A DNA stretch of 64,000 nt from positions 496,001 through 560,000 of the forward strand of contig NC_009044.1 in NCBI RefSeq assembly GCF_000209165.1, given 5' to 3'. The position numbers and the translations under genes were made by a program. This stretch comes from Scheffersomyces stipitis CBS 6054 (Eukaryota > Ascomycota > Pichiomycetes > Serinales > Debaryomycetaceae). Below, one piece after another: positions 22,155 to 32,668 of this stretch. Each line of letters opens with the position of its first letter. The stretch's first letter is position 1. Below the pieces are notes generated by a model. The model was given only the letters and a program-made list of their open reading frames with translations. It was not told the origin of the DNA and did no database searches.

Positions 22155-23606
22155 ATGCTCAAAGTCAGTTCCAACGTATTGAAGAGAACGTACCTCAGTG
22201 GGACAGTCAGGCTGTTCAGTATTACTTCTACTGTTCTAGCTAAAAAGCCTGCTGCTTCCAAACCGGTCAAAAAGAAGGTGACTTTTGATCCAAAGAAGTT
22301 CCAACAGCCCCAGCAAAAGGTGAAAAAGTCCGGGATGACACACTTGGAATTTCATGATGCTGTCAAGGAAATGAATTTCGACAAGTTGGCTATGGATTTG
22401 ACTCCATTTGAGCTTTCAGAATTGACTTCCGCTGTCGTTTCGAACGAATCAGGCGGACAAGTTACAGCCTTTTCCTCAGAAAGTGCTGCTATACTCAAGA
22501 CTTTGGGTCTGTTCAAGAAGTACCAGCACCATGAATTATTCCTGAAGCCAGTATCGATGGTTACGCATAACACGGCTCTTTTAAACGAGCAATTTGTAGA
22601 AAAGTTAGCAGACGCTTCACTGAGAACCAACAGAGTGTGTCTTGTAGGAGAAAGAGGAGCTGGTAAGTCGACATTGTTGGCTCAAGCTCAGGCTTTGGCT
22701 CTAGACAAGTACGAAGGAGATGTCATTCTTTTACATATAGATGCAGCTGAAAACATCACCGACGGGTCTAGTGACTACATCTATAACTCCAAGAACAAGA
22801 CATACCACCAGCCTATGTTCACCAAGAGATGGATCTACAAGCTCAGAAACTCTAACGAAGCTGTCTTTAAAAAGCTCAAGCTTTCAAGAGACATCTCTTT
22901 CCAAAATAAGAGAGTTGACCACCAATTGAAAAAGGACGAAAACACCTTGTATGACTTCTTGCAGCTTAATGTAGACTTTGGCAAATTTCAACCCACCCAT
23001 GCCTTCTCGTTTTTTATTGAAGAGTTGGTCCACCATTCCAAGTCAGTTCCAGTATTGTTATCAGTGGATAACGCCAATGCTGTGCTCGATTTCCCCGTCA
23101 CAAAATACCGTCATCATGACTTCACTCCTGTTCATTTGAACGAACTTGAAATCGGTGACTTCCTCTTGAAAGTCGCAGGGGGAGAAATCTCTTTCGAAAA
23201 GGGAGGTGTATTACTTTCAAAGACTGGACTTGTGGGCGACCATCAAAAGACTCTTTCTACCGCTTTGGGTCTTGTAGAGTACGATCCTTACGCTAAGAAG
23301 CAATTCTTTGATCTCGATATAGCCAACACCTTGTTAGCCCATGGAGGTGTAAAGCCATTTACTGTATCCAACTTGACCAAAGACGAAACCAGAACGTTGT
23401 TGAACTTTTGGAGAGAATCCGGTGTGGTGTACGTCAAGGATTATGTGACAAAGGAATCTTTGAAGCCAGAAACAGAAGCTGAAAAGAAGGCTCCTAAACC
23501 CGAATTCGACTCGGAAGCTCAGTTCGAAAACCTTGTCAATAGTTACTACACTGTTTCTACCGGAAACCCCCACTACTTATTGAAGGCCAGCGCCATCTCG
23601 TACTAA
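22155..23606 (+). CDS. RSM23: Mitochondrial small-subunit ribosomal protein mS29 (Rsm23/DAP3)
   Basis: This is a GTP-binding protein of the mitochondrial 37S subunit, orthologous to human DAP3. The 483-residue sequence begins with a presequence (MLKVSSNVLKRTYLSGTVRL) followed by a Lys-rich linker. The P-loop GERGAGKS is at 165-172, then VILLHIDAAENITDGSSDY. The length is near the budding-yeast protein (450). It shares a divergent promoter with MRH4 and is convergent with NIP7. Confidence 0.92.
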   Translation: MLKVSSNVLKRTYLSGTVRLFSITSTVLAKKPAASKPVKKKVTFDPKKFQQPQQKVKKSGMTHLEFHDAVKEMNFDKLAMDLTPFELSELTSAVVSNESGGQVTAFSSESAAILKTLGLFKKYQHHELFLKPVSMVTHNTALLNEQFVEKLADASLRTNRVCLVGERGAGKSTLLAQAQALALDKYEGDVILLHIDAAENITDGSSDYIYNSKNKTYHQPMFTKRWIYKLRNSNEAVFKKLKLSRDISFQNKRVDHQLKKDENTLYDFLQLNVDFGKFQPTHAFSFFIEELVHHSKSVPVLLSVDNANAVLDFPVTKYRHHDFTPVHLNELEIGDFLLKVAGGEISFEKGGVLLSKTGLVGDHQKTLSTALGLVEYDPYAKKQFFDLDIANTLLAHGGVKPFTVSNLTKDETRTLLNFWRESGVVYVKDYVTKESLKPETEAEKKAPKPEFDSEAQFENLVNSYYTVSTGNPHYLLKASAISY

Positions 23607-23960
23607 AGCATACTTGTAAATAGAAAATAGTACAAACGAACATTTATAATAACGTAGAGTAAAGAGTATATCAGTGATCATAGACATTCTCTTAATGTGC
23701 TTTCTAAATGGAATGTCATATAATGCAAAAATATTGCGTATAACCTACACCATCATATCAATATCAATATCGTTAGACTCTAAAGTACAATTATATAATG
23801 CAATGTAATGACTACGCTTCATCTGTGTATGCTACATACCGCTGCTCTGGTCGGCAGCTGTCGTCAACTCTGAGAGAATTTGCTTCTCTGGTATTTTGTC
23901 TTCTTCTTATCTTATCTCAACTTCTAAGCTTCTCTCCAAATCATTCTCTTGTAGCAATAA
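23607..23960. other. Convergent 3' intergenic region, RSM23 to NIP7
   Basis: An AT-rich spacer between two stop codons, with repeated ATATCA (near 23755-23770) and several poly(A)-signal-like TATATA and AATAAC segments. No gene is seen. Confidence 0.4.
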
Positions 23961-24506
23961 CTATGTGAACAAGGTGTCTTCTTCTCTTAAGTATTCACCA
24001 ATATCACCCTGTCTGAATGCTACAATCCCTGTAGGCTGGAGGTTTCTGGCTTCATTAGTCGTCTTGGCAGATACACCAAAACCTAAAGGAACATCGTGCA
24101 TGGAAAGAACGACGACCCCAGCGTGTTCGGGAATATCTTCCGACATTCTACCAATATGAGCCTTCAAGACATGGTTACCGTACAAAAATGGCATCTCACC
24201 ATTCTGCTTGATCCAGACCTTGAACTTAGCATACTGAGCCATATAAGGCAAAGCAGTGATATGCAAGCGGAACTTTCCTGTCTTGGTGAATTTCCCAAAA
24301 CAAGTTCCAAGGGACATCAACTGCTGTCTTGAAACTGAAGTGGCAAATTTAGCTATGTGTTCAGAAACGTAATACACTCTATCCTTTTGGAGTCTGAATA
24401 CATGAGGATTGGAAGGATTGTCAATGAGAAACGAAATGTTTCTTCCAATGTAGTTGGCGAGCTTCTCAAACACCACCTTGGTTTCTTCCTCAGTAAGCGG
24501 TCTCAT
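23961..24506 (-). CDS. NIP7: 60S ribosome biogenesis factor Nip7
   Basis: Nip7 is a nucleolar protein needed for 27S pre-rRNA processing and 60S assembly. The ATG at 24506 gives [20 protein letters not shown] and 181 residues, exactly the usual length; the upstream GTG at 24512 is not needed. The N-terminal alpha/beta domain ([12 protein letters not shown]) and C-terminal PUA domain (about 95-170; [21 protein letters not shown], then [11 protein letters not shown]) are clear. It is divergent from PUS1 and shares a promoter with growth elements. Confidence 0.97.
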   Translation of the reverse strand: MRPLTEEETKVVFEKLANYIGRNISFLIDNPSNPHVFRLQKDRVYYVSEHIAKFATSVSRQQLMSLGTCFGKFTKTGKFRLHITALPYMAQYAKFKVWIKQNGEMPFLYGNHVLKAHIGRMSEDIPEHAGVVVLSMHDVPLGFGVSAKTTNEARNLQPTGIVAFRQGDIGEYLREEDTLFT

Positions 24507-25020
24507 GGTCACTAGAATCTAAAGTCAACAAATGTCCAGAGATTCTGTAACTTGAAATATTTAGAATGTAAGATTAAAGTGAAAAATAGGAACTCACGTT
24601 TATAAATTTTTCAGATGGCACACATGATCAGTCATGTGACCATCAAATGCGATGCCCCAATTCATACAAAATTTCGTTCTAAAATAGAGCAAGTTGGATA
24701 AATGGTAATGTAGTTGATTGTGCTTCCATATCACTAAAATACATATCTTAAAATATGATCGAATTTGAAATACAATTGTAATGAAGAATACCAAATTTCA
24801 ACTTATTCACTTAATCTGAAAGTACTCTAACAATTGATATCTTCATTGAACATATTTATCACATGATCAATCACATGACTGCGATGCCTTCTGAATTTTT
24901 CAGTGCGTTTCCATAGTTAAGAATCTCAGCCTGAAAAACTTTCGGTTTGGCTTGGTTCCAACGACAAACTACCACTAAGCTTTTAGGCCAAAAACTCCGA
25001 TAGCCTCCAAAATTACGCTA
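24507..25020. promoter_or_regulatory. Bidirectional NIP7-PUS1 promoter with RRPE-like and PAC-like elements
   Basis: Two AATTTTTCA elements (24605-24613 and 24894-24902; reverse complement TGAAAAATT, RRPE-like) and two GCGATGCC blocks (24649-24656 and 24881-24888; PAC-core GCGATG) are arranged as two similar modules, one near each gene. Each PAC-like core lies next to a CATGTGAC/CACATGAC sequence. RRPE plus PAC is the known signature of yeast ribosome-biogenesis genes. A 64-codon minus ORF at 24600-24794 looks like chance. Confidence 0.7.
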
Positions 25021-26900
25021 ATGTCTGAACAAGTGAACAGTGCACAAGTCTCCACCGTAGATACACAAACTACGACAGAATCCGACTCCAAAAACGTCCA
25101 GCCAGTCACCGTTTATGATGATCAGATTGATGACCTGGTTTACAAGAGAGATCAGAAATCCAAATGGACGCGTGTTCGTAAGGCCGACAAGCATGAGGTT
25201 GATGACGTCAAGCGGACGCGTAATGAAGAAGCATCGGAGAGACGTAGAAGGAACTACGAGGAGAAGTAGGTATGTTTCAGACAGATAATGGTAAAGAGAT
25301 AAGAGTTGAATAATGAATAGTGGCAGGTAAAATTAAAACTTGAAGCTTCAAAAGAATTAACATGAGAATTCATTGTCTCTCAAAATCAAGTAATATCAAT
25401 TATTGTATCAATTGTCACTTCAATTATCAAATCATTCTTGTCTCAATGCTATCTCTCTCGCACTATTATATCAGACACCAATGAACAGTACTAACATTTA
25501 ATAGCTCGGAGTTCACTCCTCTCGTAGACTCAGACGGCAAGCCTTTGCCAAAGTCTGAAAGAAAACCGAAAAGAAAAGTTGCTGTCATGATTGGTTACTG
25601 TGGAACTGGCTACAATGGAATGCAGTTGCAGAACGATCCCAAGATTCCCACCATTGAAAGAGACTTATACGAAGCCTTTGCAGCCGCTGGTGCTGTTTCC
25701 CCAGAGAATGCCATGGACATCAAGAAGTCTGGTTTCATGAGAGCTGCCAGAACCGATAAGGGAGTTCATGCTGCTGGAAATGTCATTTCATTAAAGTTGA
25801 TTATTGAAGATCCAGAAATTTTGGCCAAGATCAACGAGAAGTTGCCTGACCAGATCAGAATATGGGGCATTCAGCGTGTTACCAAGTCTTTTGATTGTCG
25901 CAAAATGTGTTCTTCCAGAGTGTACGAATACTTGTTGCCTACATATTCATTACTTCCACCTAAACCTAAGACTGTGTTGAGTGATTTGGTTGTCAAGAAA
26001 CGTCTGGAAGAACCAGGTGTTCTTAGAGATGATGAAGAGGGTGATGTTTGGTGGAAAGAAACAAGAAAAGCAATCTTGGAAGAAGGTCCTTTCACTGAAG
26101 AAGAACTTGATGATGTTCAGAACCAGATTCAAGATGAGACTGTTTCCACCAAGACTTACGATGAAAACGGATCAATCACCGAGTTCGGAAAAATAATCAG
26201 AGCCATCAAAAACATTGAAAACAAAAGAAGAAGAGCATACACAGTCAGCACTGAACGTCTTGAACTCTTCCGCCAAGCTATGAAGCAATATGAAGGCACT
26301 CACAACTTCCACAACTTTACTATTGGAAAGGCTTTCAAGGATCCTTCTTCTAAAAGATTCATGAAGGAAACCACTGTATCTGATCCTTTCATCATTGAAG
26401 GTACAGAATGGGTTTCTATTAAGATTCATGGACAATCTTTCATGCTTCATCAGATAAGAAAGATGATAGCCATGGCAGTTCTTGTGATCCGTACTGGTTG
26501 TCCGATCTCTCGTATCCACGACTGCTTCTCATCCACCAAGATCAACATTCCTAAGGCACCTGCATTAGGTTTGCTCTTGGAAAATCCAGTCTATGAAGCT
26601 TACAACCAGACTTTGCAAAAGAATGATTATGAGCCTATCGACTTCGACAAGTACGAAGCGGAAATGGACAAATTTAAGATGAAGTATATCTACGACAAGA
26701 TCTATGCGGAGGAAAATAAAGAAAATGTATTTTATGGCTTCTTTGGCTTTATTGATACTTTCAGATTGGCTAAGAATGATGAAGATGCCAGACCAGATGG
26801 TACTCATATATTTGACTTCTTGGGTCAGGCCGCAAAGACAGAAGCTGTTGTCGAAGAAGAGGGCGAGCCAGCAGCCAAATCCACTGACAATGTAGACTAG
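25021..26900 (+). CDS. PUS1: tRNA pseudouridine synthase Pus1 (spliced: exons 25021-25265 and 25505-26900)
   Basis: Pus1 converts several uridines of tRNAs (27, 34, 36 and others) and U2 snRNA to pseudouridine in the nucleus. Exon 1 encodes the conserved N terminus (VYDDQIDDLVYKR, then KSKWTRVRKAD); exon 2 carries the TruA-type core, including the catalytic Asp166 in ARTDKGVHA and HNFHNFT, then HGQSFMLHQIRKM. The frame requires the donor GTAGGT at 25266, which ends exon 1 in phase 2, and the acceptor TAG at 25502-25504 after TACTAAC. The spliced protein has 546 residues, like S. cerevisiae Pus1 (544). A GTATGT four bases downstream would retain a TAG stop. Convergent with HRR25. Confidence 0.96.
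25266..25504 (+). other. PUS1 intron (239 bases)
   Basis: Donor GTAGGT overlaps a canonical GTATGT (25270-25275). The branch site TACTAAC lies around 25489-25495, and the acceptor is TAG at 25502-25504. Only the first donor joins exon 1 and exon 2 in frame. Confidence 0.9.
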
Positions 26901-27130
26901 ATCCGTAGCTATTTAGGTACAAGTATCCAAATTACACTATCATTCCCCCCAAGTATCATACATACAGCTTTATACAATACTACATTATTTTTCGAACTAT
27001 TATGCATTACAAAACTCCCAAGACTTGAAGCAAACGGAAGACCAGAAGCTAACAATATTATGATTATTAGACAGAATTCAATTGCCAGAAACAAACGAAA
27101 CATAAAAGAAGTATATAGATTCTACTGGGT

Positions 27131-28408
27131 TTAAAGCCATGCTGGGTTTCCTCCCTGCTGAGGGGCGATCTTGGCTTTATCCTGGTCATAAGGAGAGCCA
27201 ATGTTATTGCGTGTGGCATTGTACGACTGGTAGTTGGCATCTGGAGCTACAGCTTGCTGGTGTTGGGCCTGCTGCTGCTGCAATGCTAATGCTCTCTTCT
27301 GTAAGCCCAAACGCTGCTGAGGAGTGAGTTGTTGATCCTGTGGTTGTGCTTGTTGTTGTGATTGAGGTTGTTGCTGTTGTTGTGGGGATGCGATTTGTTG
27401 CTGTGGCTGAGATTGTGGAAGCTGTGAAGTTGGGTTTTGTTGATTTTGGTTCTGGCTTGGATTCTGGTTTTGGTCTTGTTCAGCGTCAGTGATCTTTCCC
27501 AGATTTCTCTGCTTCTCTTGCTGGAACTTGTACAACGTCCAGTCGAAAACATAGTCGTAACGGTAGTTCTCACGCTTGAACAAGTCGCGGAACAACTTTC
27601 TTAAGTAAGGGTAGTCAGGCTTGTCGTCGAATCTCAACGTCTTGATGTAGTTCATGTAATCCAAAAACTCTGAGGGTAATCCCTTAGTCAAAATGTTGTT
27701 TGGAGTCGTCATTTTCTTCTCCATAATTCTGTCGTACTTCTGTCTCTTGGTAGCAGCCTTCAAGCCTTGCCATGGCAAAGAGCCACGACAGAAATATATT
27801 AAGACATATCCCAAGGACTCCAAGTCGTCTCTTCTTGACTGCTCAATGCCCAAATGTGTATTAACAGAAGCGTATCTGGCCGTACCAGTCAAATTCTTGT
27901 TTTCCCTGTAGGGGATGTGCAAGTGAGTTCTGGGATCTCTGTACTTCTTGGCAAGGCCAAAATCAATCACATTCACTTGAGAGCCTCTTCTTCCAATTCC
28001 CATCAAGAAGTTGTCGGGTTTGATATCACGGTGGATGAAGCATCTGGCGTGGATGTACTCAATACGGCAGATCAACTGGTCTGCAAGCAAAAGAACGGTC
28101 TTGTACGTGAATTTACGGTTACAGTAGTTGAACAAATCCTCTAACGATGGACCCAACAAGTCAATCACCATGGCATTATAGTCACACTCCGTGCCGTACC
28201 ATCTGACAAACGGGATACCTACTCCTCCACTAAGAGCCTTGTACACTTTGGCTTCGTATTCAAGCTGTGGATGTTTGGCTTTTGTATTTTCCAACTTGAT
28301 GGCTACTTCTTCGCCGGAAATGATGTTTGTGCCCAAGTAGATGTCTCCGAAGGAGCCCGATCCGATCTTACGACCGATCCGGTACTTCTTGCCGACTCTC
28401 AAGTCCAT
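27131..28408 (-). CDS. HRR25: Casein kinase I homologue Hrr25
   Basis: Hrr25 is a CK1 delta/epsilon kinase acting in 40S maturation, vesicle transport, meiosis and DNA repair. The 425-residue protein has the kinase domain at about 9-295: [11 protein letters not shown] (ATP loop), Lys38, HRD at 126-128, DFG at 149-151, and the CK1-specific SIN-like variant [19 protein letters not shown]. The C-terminal third is Gln- and Pro-rich ([19 protein letters not shown]), as in fungal relatives, and ends NPAWL. At DNA level this tail is a CAA/CAG-rich tract. Its 5' flank is unusually long (1.78 kb) and holds a strand-biased repeat. Confidence 0.96.
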   Translation of the reverse strand: MDLRVGKKYRIGRKIGSGSFGDIYLGTNIISGEEVAIKLENTKAKHPQLEYEAKVYKALSGGVGIPFVRWYGTECDYNAMVIDLLGPSLEDLFNYCNRKFTYKTVLLLADQLICRIEYIHARCFIHRDIKPDNFLMGIGRRGSQVNVIDFGLAKKYRDPRTHLHIPYRENKNLTGTARYASVNTHLGIEQSRRDDLESLGYVLIYFCRGSLPWQGLKAATKRQKYDRIMEKKMTTPNNILTKGLPSEFLDYMNYIKTLRFDDKPDYPYLRKLFRDLFKRENYRYDYVFDWTLYKFQQEKQRNLGKITDAEQDQNQNPSQNQNQQNPTSQLPQSQPQQQIASPQQQQQPQSQQQAQPQDQQLTPQQRLGLQKRALALQQQQAQHQQAVAPDANYQSYNATRNNIGSPYDQDKAKIAPQQGGNPAWL

Positions 28409-28465
28409 GCTCAGCAGCTGAATTGAGGCAGATATGATGGAAACAGTTGGGGGCTTTTCTGATAA

Positions 28466-29008
28466 GTATCAGCTATGATAACAAGTATCAGATGGCTTTA
28501 CTAAACTATGATAGTATCACTTTATCACTAAAATAGCAGTAACTAGGATAGTATCAAGTGATCTGTTGAATATACTGTGATAGATCCAGGTAGTAGATTG
28601 TGTGATCTATGATAGTATCGAAGACAAGTATATGACGAGTTGTGGTTGTCTGGTGAAAACGATGTCAGACTAAGTATCAAGACAAAAAATGATAATATAT
28701 GTTAGAATCAGATTTATATGATGATAAGTATACGATAGTATCAGAGCATAGGTTGATATGATCAAGGACTTCCAACAAGTATCAGATATCGGGATCGGTT
28801 ACAAGTCAAATAAGGCGGAAAGATATTATCAAGTGTTAATAAATGTTAACAAATCAGTATCTCTATATCAAATGGAACTGTCGGACGAAACAGGATAAGT
28901 CTTTCTGCGGCCTGCGACGTCGGAAAACGGCAGCAGATAGCGAGGGGGTGTATCAACACGATGAACCGTTCAGATCAAACAGGTTCTATACAAAAAATAC
29001 AGAGGTAT
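28466..29008 (+). repeat. Dispersed directional GTATC (mostly [A/T]AGTATCA) array
   Basis: GTATC begins at 28466, 28485, 28514, 28551, 28615, 28674, 28738, 28779, 28857 and 29004. Most copies read AAGTATCA or TAGTATCA. No GATAC was seen on this strand in the interval. In the HRR25 transcript sense the motif is TGATACT. Confidence 0.75.
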
Positions 29009-29980
29009 CAACAGAGAAAGGTGAAACAGCGCTTAGTCAGGAGATTCAAGATGATGTTTTTTTTCGGTCGAAGGTGGAAGCCAGGAATTTAGAAATGGGG
29101 GCACGTGACAGGGAGCCTGTGGTATTGGATAGGCGACAGACTGTGGGTTTTGGTAGGTGTTGGAGTATTTGCGTTGTAAGCAGCTGATTGGCCGGTTTCG
29201 TATCAAGTGTTTTGGTCTGGAATCCAACTTGCTTATAGTGGAAGACGAATGTGTTTTCCGTGGCTTAATCTGTCGTATTATCTCTGTCATGCTGGCTCCA
29301 GAAATGTTTCAGGGAGGGACGACACGGCACGTGATGCGGGCAGTGAGCGCGCGACATCTATTCATCAGGGTTACCCTGCAATGGTGGTCACGTGCCACTT
29401 TAGATCTCAGGGTGACATTTCACATACCGTTTCAGGGAACACGTCATGAAGACGGGCGGGAATATTGACGCGACTGGGAACCCAATTGAGGAGGGTAGTT
29501 CGTTGCTTTGGGGCATGGGAAGCATTTTCTGGTTGTTGTGGTGATTTCAGAGTCGTCTGCTGAAAATGAGAAAAATGTGGAAATGTCGTTCTCGGGTCAG
29601 AGGGCTGATGTCGCGGTAGCTGGAACCAGCGGGGTTCTACAGTCATATCTATGAAGTCTAGCGGGGTGTCTCGAAGAGGGCGATAGGTAGTGTGAGGTAA
29701 TGGGGCCAGTGCTACACATAGCGGAACAGGCTTATATTGGACAGGTTTACGGATTGCTACGGGTCTTGGTTGTGATCTTTTGGGTGTTTGTGATTGAGGC
29801 GCGACATTGCGACATCGTCTAGTCTTGCTGCGGTTTGCGTATTCTATTTAAATTGGAGAGCTGAGTCATTTCGTTACTGTGGTCACTTCTCCATTTCTTA
29901 GCCATTGGCATCACATCTGCCACATTCACATGGAGGACCGGTGGAGTGTGAACTACAAAATCTCAGAGTAGTATTACAGA

Positions 29981-30017
29981 AGTTGTAGCAGTAGCAGCAG
30001 TAGCAGCAGCGGTAGCA
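29981..30017 (+). repeat. GTAGCAGCA-type trinucleotide repeat
   Basis: An imperfect run of AGC/AGT triplets in non-coding DNA just downstream of the acidic protein gene. It is a simple microsatellite of the kind often variable between strains. Confidence 0.8.
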
Positions 30018-30191
30018 CGGCTGTTCTGGTATAACCCCAGGAAAGCATACCAATGAGTAGGATTAGCATTACAATTGTTTCACTACAGATTCGTCAGTTT
30101 TAGCTTAAATTAGTCGTATTACTTTATTAGATTAAACAATATTAGTAGAATAGCAGTTGATACTATCGCATTATTAGCTACAGCCCTGCCT

Positions 30192-30686
30192 CTAGTTCTT
30201 GGTGGCAGATGCTGGCTTCTTGAACTTGCTCAAGAGTTTCTTGAAGAAGTCATTCTTGGTGGCCTTTTCAACCTTGGCTGAGGCATCCTTGATGTCTGCC
30301 TTGGCCTTCTCGCCCTTCAGGGCCTTGCTTTCTTCAACTGCAGCCACGCCTTCTTCAGCCGTGTCCTTTGCTTCACCAGCGGCCCCTTCTGCGACATCTT
30401 CAGCTTCAGCTGCGACATCTTCGGCTGCTTCAACTGGCTCTGCTACGGCTTCCTCTACTGGAGCTTCTACGTCTTCAGCAGCATTTTCGGCTTCAGCAAC
30501 AGGCTCTTCTGTCTTGTCGGCAACTTCCTCTTCGGCGTTGGCGGCGGTATCTTCGGCAGCAGCTTCTGCTTCTTCGCCCTTCTGAGCAACAGGCTCTTCC
30601 TTCTTTTCGATGGCTTTTTGCAATTCCTCCTTGGATTCCGAAGAGAATATCTTGGAAGCTCTCTTTACTCTGTCTTTAATACCCAT
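30192..30686 (-). CDS. Small acidic Ala/Glu-rich protein of unknown function
   Basis: This 164-residue protein has three parts. A basic, possibly amphipathic N terminus (MGIKDRVKRASKIF, about 1-14) precedes ~110 residues built almost only of Ala, Glu, Val, Asp and Pro in irregular AEDV/EAVAEPVE-like units. A lysine-rich C terminus follows (NDFFKKLLSKFKKPASATKN). The composition predicts a disordered or long-helix acidic protein with charged ends. Met-Gly at the start could allow N-myristoylation, but that is speculation. Strong in-frame codon bias and intact flanking signals support a real gene. I do not recognise it; low complexity makes homology hard to judge. Confidence 0.68.
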   Translation of the reverse strand: MGIKDRVKRASKIFSSESKEELQKAIEKKEEPVAQKGEEAEAAAEDTAANAEEEVADKTEEPVAEAENAAEDVEAPVEEAVAEPVEAAEDVAAEAEDVAEGAAGEAKDTAEEGVAAVEESKALKGEKAKADIKDASAKVEKATKNDFFKKLLSKFKKPASATKN

Positions 30687-32668
30687 TGTGTAGTTTATAT
30701 GTGTTGTGGAATTACAATTGAATACAATCGAGAAATTGATCTATGTAGTGGTTCAGAATAACTACAGTAAATAAATGCAGCAGGCACGGTTCAATTTATA
30801 GAAAAAAAATTGTAAGCAGATGAAAATCTGCCGCCGTCAAGTACTGACAACAATAATGGTATTTTATAAAATAATAACCAACAGTTACCCAGGAACATTG
30901 AAACCTAAAATCAGAATAAATCACGAATATAGCAAAATTAATTTCCAGGGAGGTTCAAAAAAAAAATACAAATAAATAAATAAACCAAAAAAAAAATTAT
31001 TAGAAACTGAATGATAGAAAGTTGAATGATGGGAGGCATTTTATCCGTTTCCAGTACAATTTAAGTTTACGTGATAGGGAGCCCCTGTTGTCAGTTGAGT
31101 TCCACAGTGAGTCAGGAACAATGGCGAAGAGCGTAGAGGAGCACAATTGAGCAAACAGACGAAACAAAAAGACAGAATATGTCTGATATGCATTGAGATT
31201 TATGACAATTTTACACGGATTCTAGAGAGCAGATGCAAGAAGGCAGAGAACATCGTGAACGCTAGACATTTTGTCTACAGAGAGAACACAATGCCGACTT
31301 GAGGCGATTGGGATACGGGAGCAGAAAAATGGCATGAGAATCCAGAATCGTATTGAGATAGGTGCAAATGTCGCTTGAAGTTTTGTATTTTGGATTTGAA
31401 ACAGGCGATGAGGTAAGCAGCGAAGGGATCTCACTTCTGCCAAACACCGCCGTTGGTTGCGTGTCTTGACTGGATGCGGTTAATTTCGTTGCCTCGCATG
31501 GTCGATGGTACAAACAGAGACAGAAGGTGCAATTGGAATTATACCAGATTTGATAGAATAGCGAGAGCCTAATCAGAGCTGAACTACACTACAAAATCAC
31601 GAAAAATAGCTAGACTTCCACAAATAGCACAGCTGGCTACATGGCCACGCTGGTTTAGGTTTATTTACTCGTATAACCCGTGTCTGGAAATGCCCTGGGA
31701 ATTGTCTCAAGTCAGAAAATCCAGCCATCGGCTAATCTTAAAATAACACCACAGAATAAAATTCGGAAGTGTTGATGTGGATGACTACGCTGTTTGTTCC
31801 GGCTCCACACTGATAGTAGGTGTTATCGCCGCCAATAGTAGCTAGAGTCGGTGCACCAGGTGGTTACAATGGATACTTATCTGGAACAGTGATATTTTCA
31901 AATGTGTCGGTTTTCATAATAGTCATCATATTTTACCATCCCCCCATTGTCCGCTATCTCTGCACACTGGTGCAATTTTACCTCGCCGCTTCACAGCCAG
32001 TCCCGGGTCTGGAGATCGTGGTCACTACACCAATTGCCAGGTGGAAGCAAGCTCCGATGGCCATTTGGTGCCTTTGGGATAAAGTCAAACTGAGAGTAAA
32101 TATTACTTAAATAATTATGCACCGTCATGTACCATTATACGCAATTATAAAATACTTAGCATAGCAAATAAGCATATCTAACTCTGCCTAACCTTAGTCG
32201 TATCTCTGATCTGTTCATCTACGTGGTCCTGGCCCCCAATACCTAACAACGTCAGACCCGTCGCTGGCTCATTGCCTCGGCAATGCCATTTCAGCCGTGT
32301 CATCCGTGTCAGTCTGGAACCATTGTCTCTGTCTTTCTGCAGGACCAGTTGTTACGCAAAGCAAGTGTAGTGTGATGAAAAGTCGCCGGCACGGCTATTC
32401 ATGCAGGTGTAGACGCATTAGACGTTGGCGTGACTATTTTTGTAACTGCTCGAATGGGTCACGTGAATGCGACATTTCATCTCATCGCAGCCTGGCTCCA
32501 AAATGCAGGAACTCTACCAGCTGCCATCACATGTTGTACTTCACGTGCAGCAGGTAGTCCGCGGCTCAATACAATAACAATAATATCTACCATTTCTACA
32601 ATTTCAGATTTCACTGGTCTCAATCTACTTTCAAGTCCCTGAAACATCGATCACACTCTCGCCCAATC
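30687..32668. promoter_or_regulatory. 2-kb divergent region between the acidic protein gene and IPL1
   Basis: There is no convincing gene. An A-rich low-complexity block lies around 30955-31005. The IPL1-proximal part has CACGTGAATGCGACAT at 32460-32475, joining an E-box to a GCGACAT element, and a second CACGTG at 32542-32547. Short ORFs at 31222-31513, 31820-32110 and 32297-32642 lack good starts or recognisable content. Confidence 0.5.
30955..31005. repeat. A-rich low-complexity tract with AAAT units
   Basis: Runs of A interrupted by a short AAATAAATAAATAAA microsatellite. Poly(dA:dT) tracts of this kind commonly exclude nucleosomes in yeast promoters; here it is about 270-320 bases from the acidic gene's start. 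Confidence 0.75.

Larger units (their letters stand above)
28409..30191. promoter_or_regulatory. 1.78-kb HRR25 upstream region, GTATC array and CACGTG/GCGACAT cluster
   Basis: The part next to HRR25 (28466-29008) carries ten GTATC motifs, all on the + strand. The distal part has CACGTG at 29102-29107, 29328-29333 and 29389-29394, GCGACAT (either strand) at 29351-29357, 29608-29614, 29801-29807 and 29809-29815, a TATTTAAA near 29846 and a Gcn4-type TGAGTCA at 29862-29868. Two ATG-initiated minus-strand ORFs (29033-29290, 29407-29646) could be leader ORFs if the HRR25 transcript starts far upstream; their sequences are not recognisable. The distal cluster may serve an unannotated transcript. 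Confidence 0.55.

Noticed and set aside
30687..32668. Small ORFs (31222-31513, 31820-32110, 32297-32642)
   Set aside because: Several start at GTG or TTG, compositions look random and overlapping frames disagree. Treated as non-coding.
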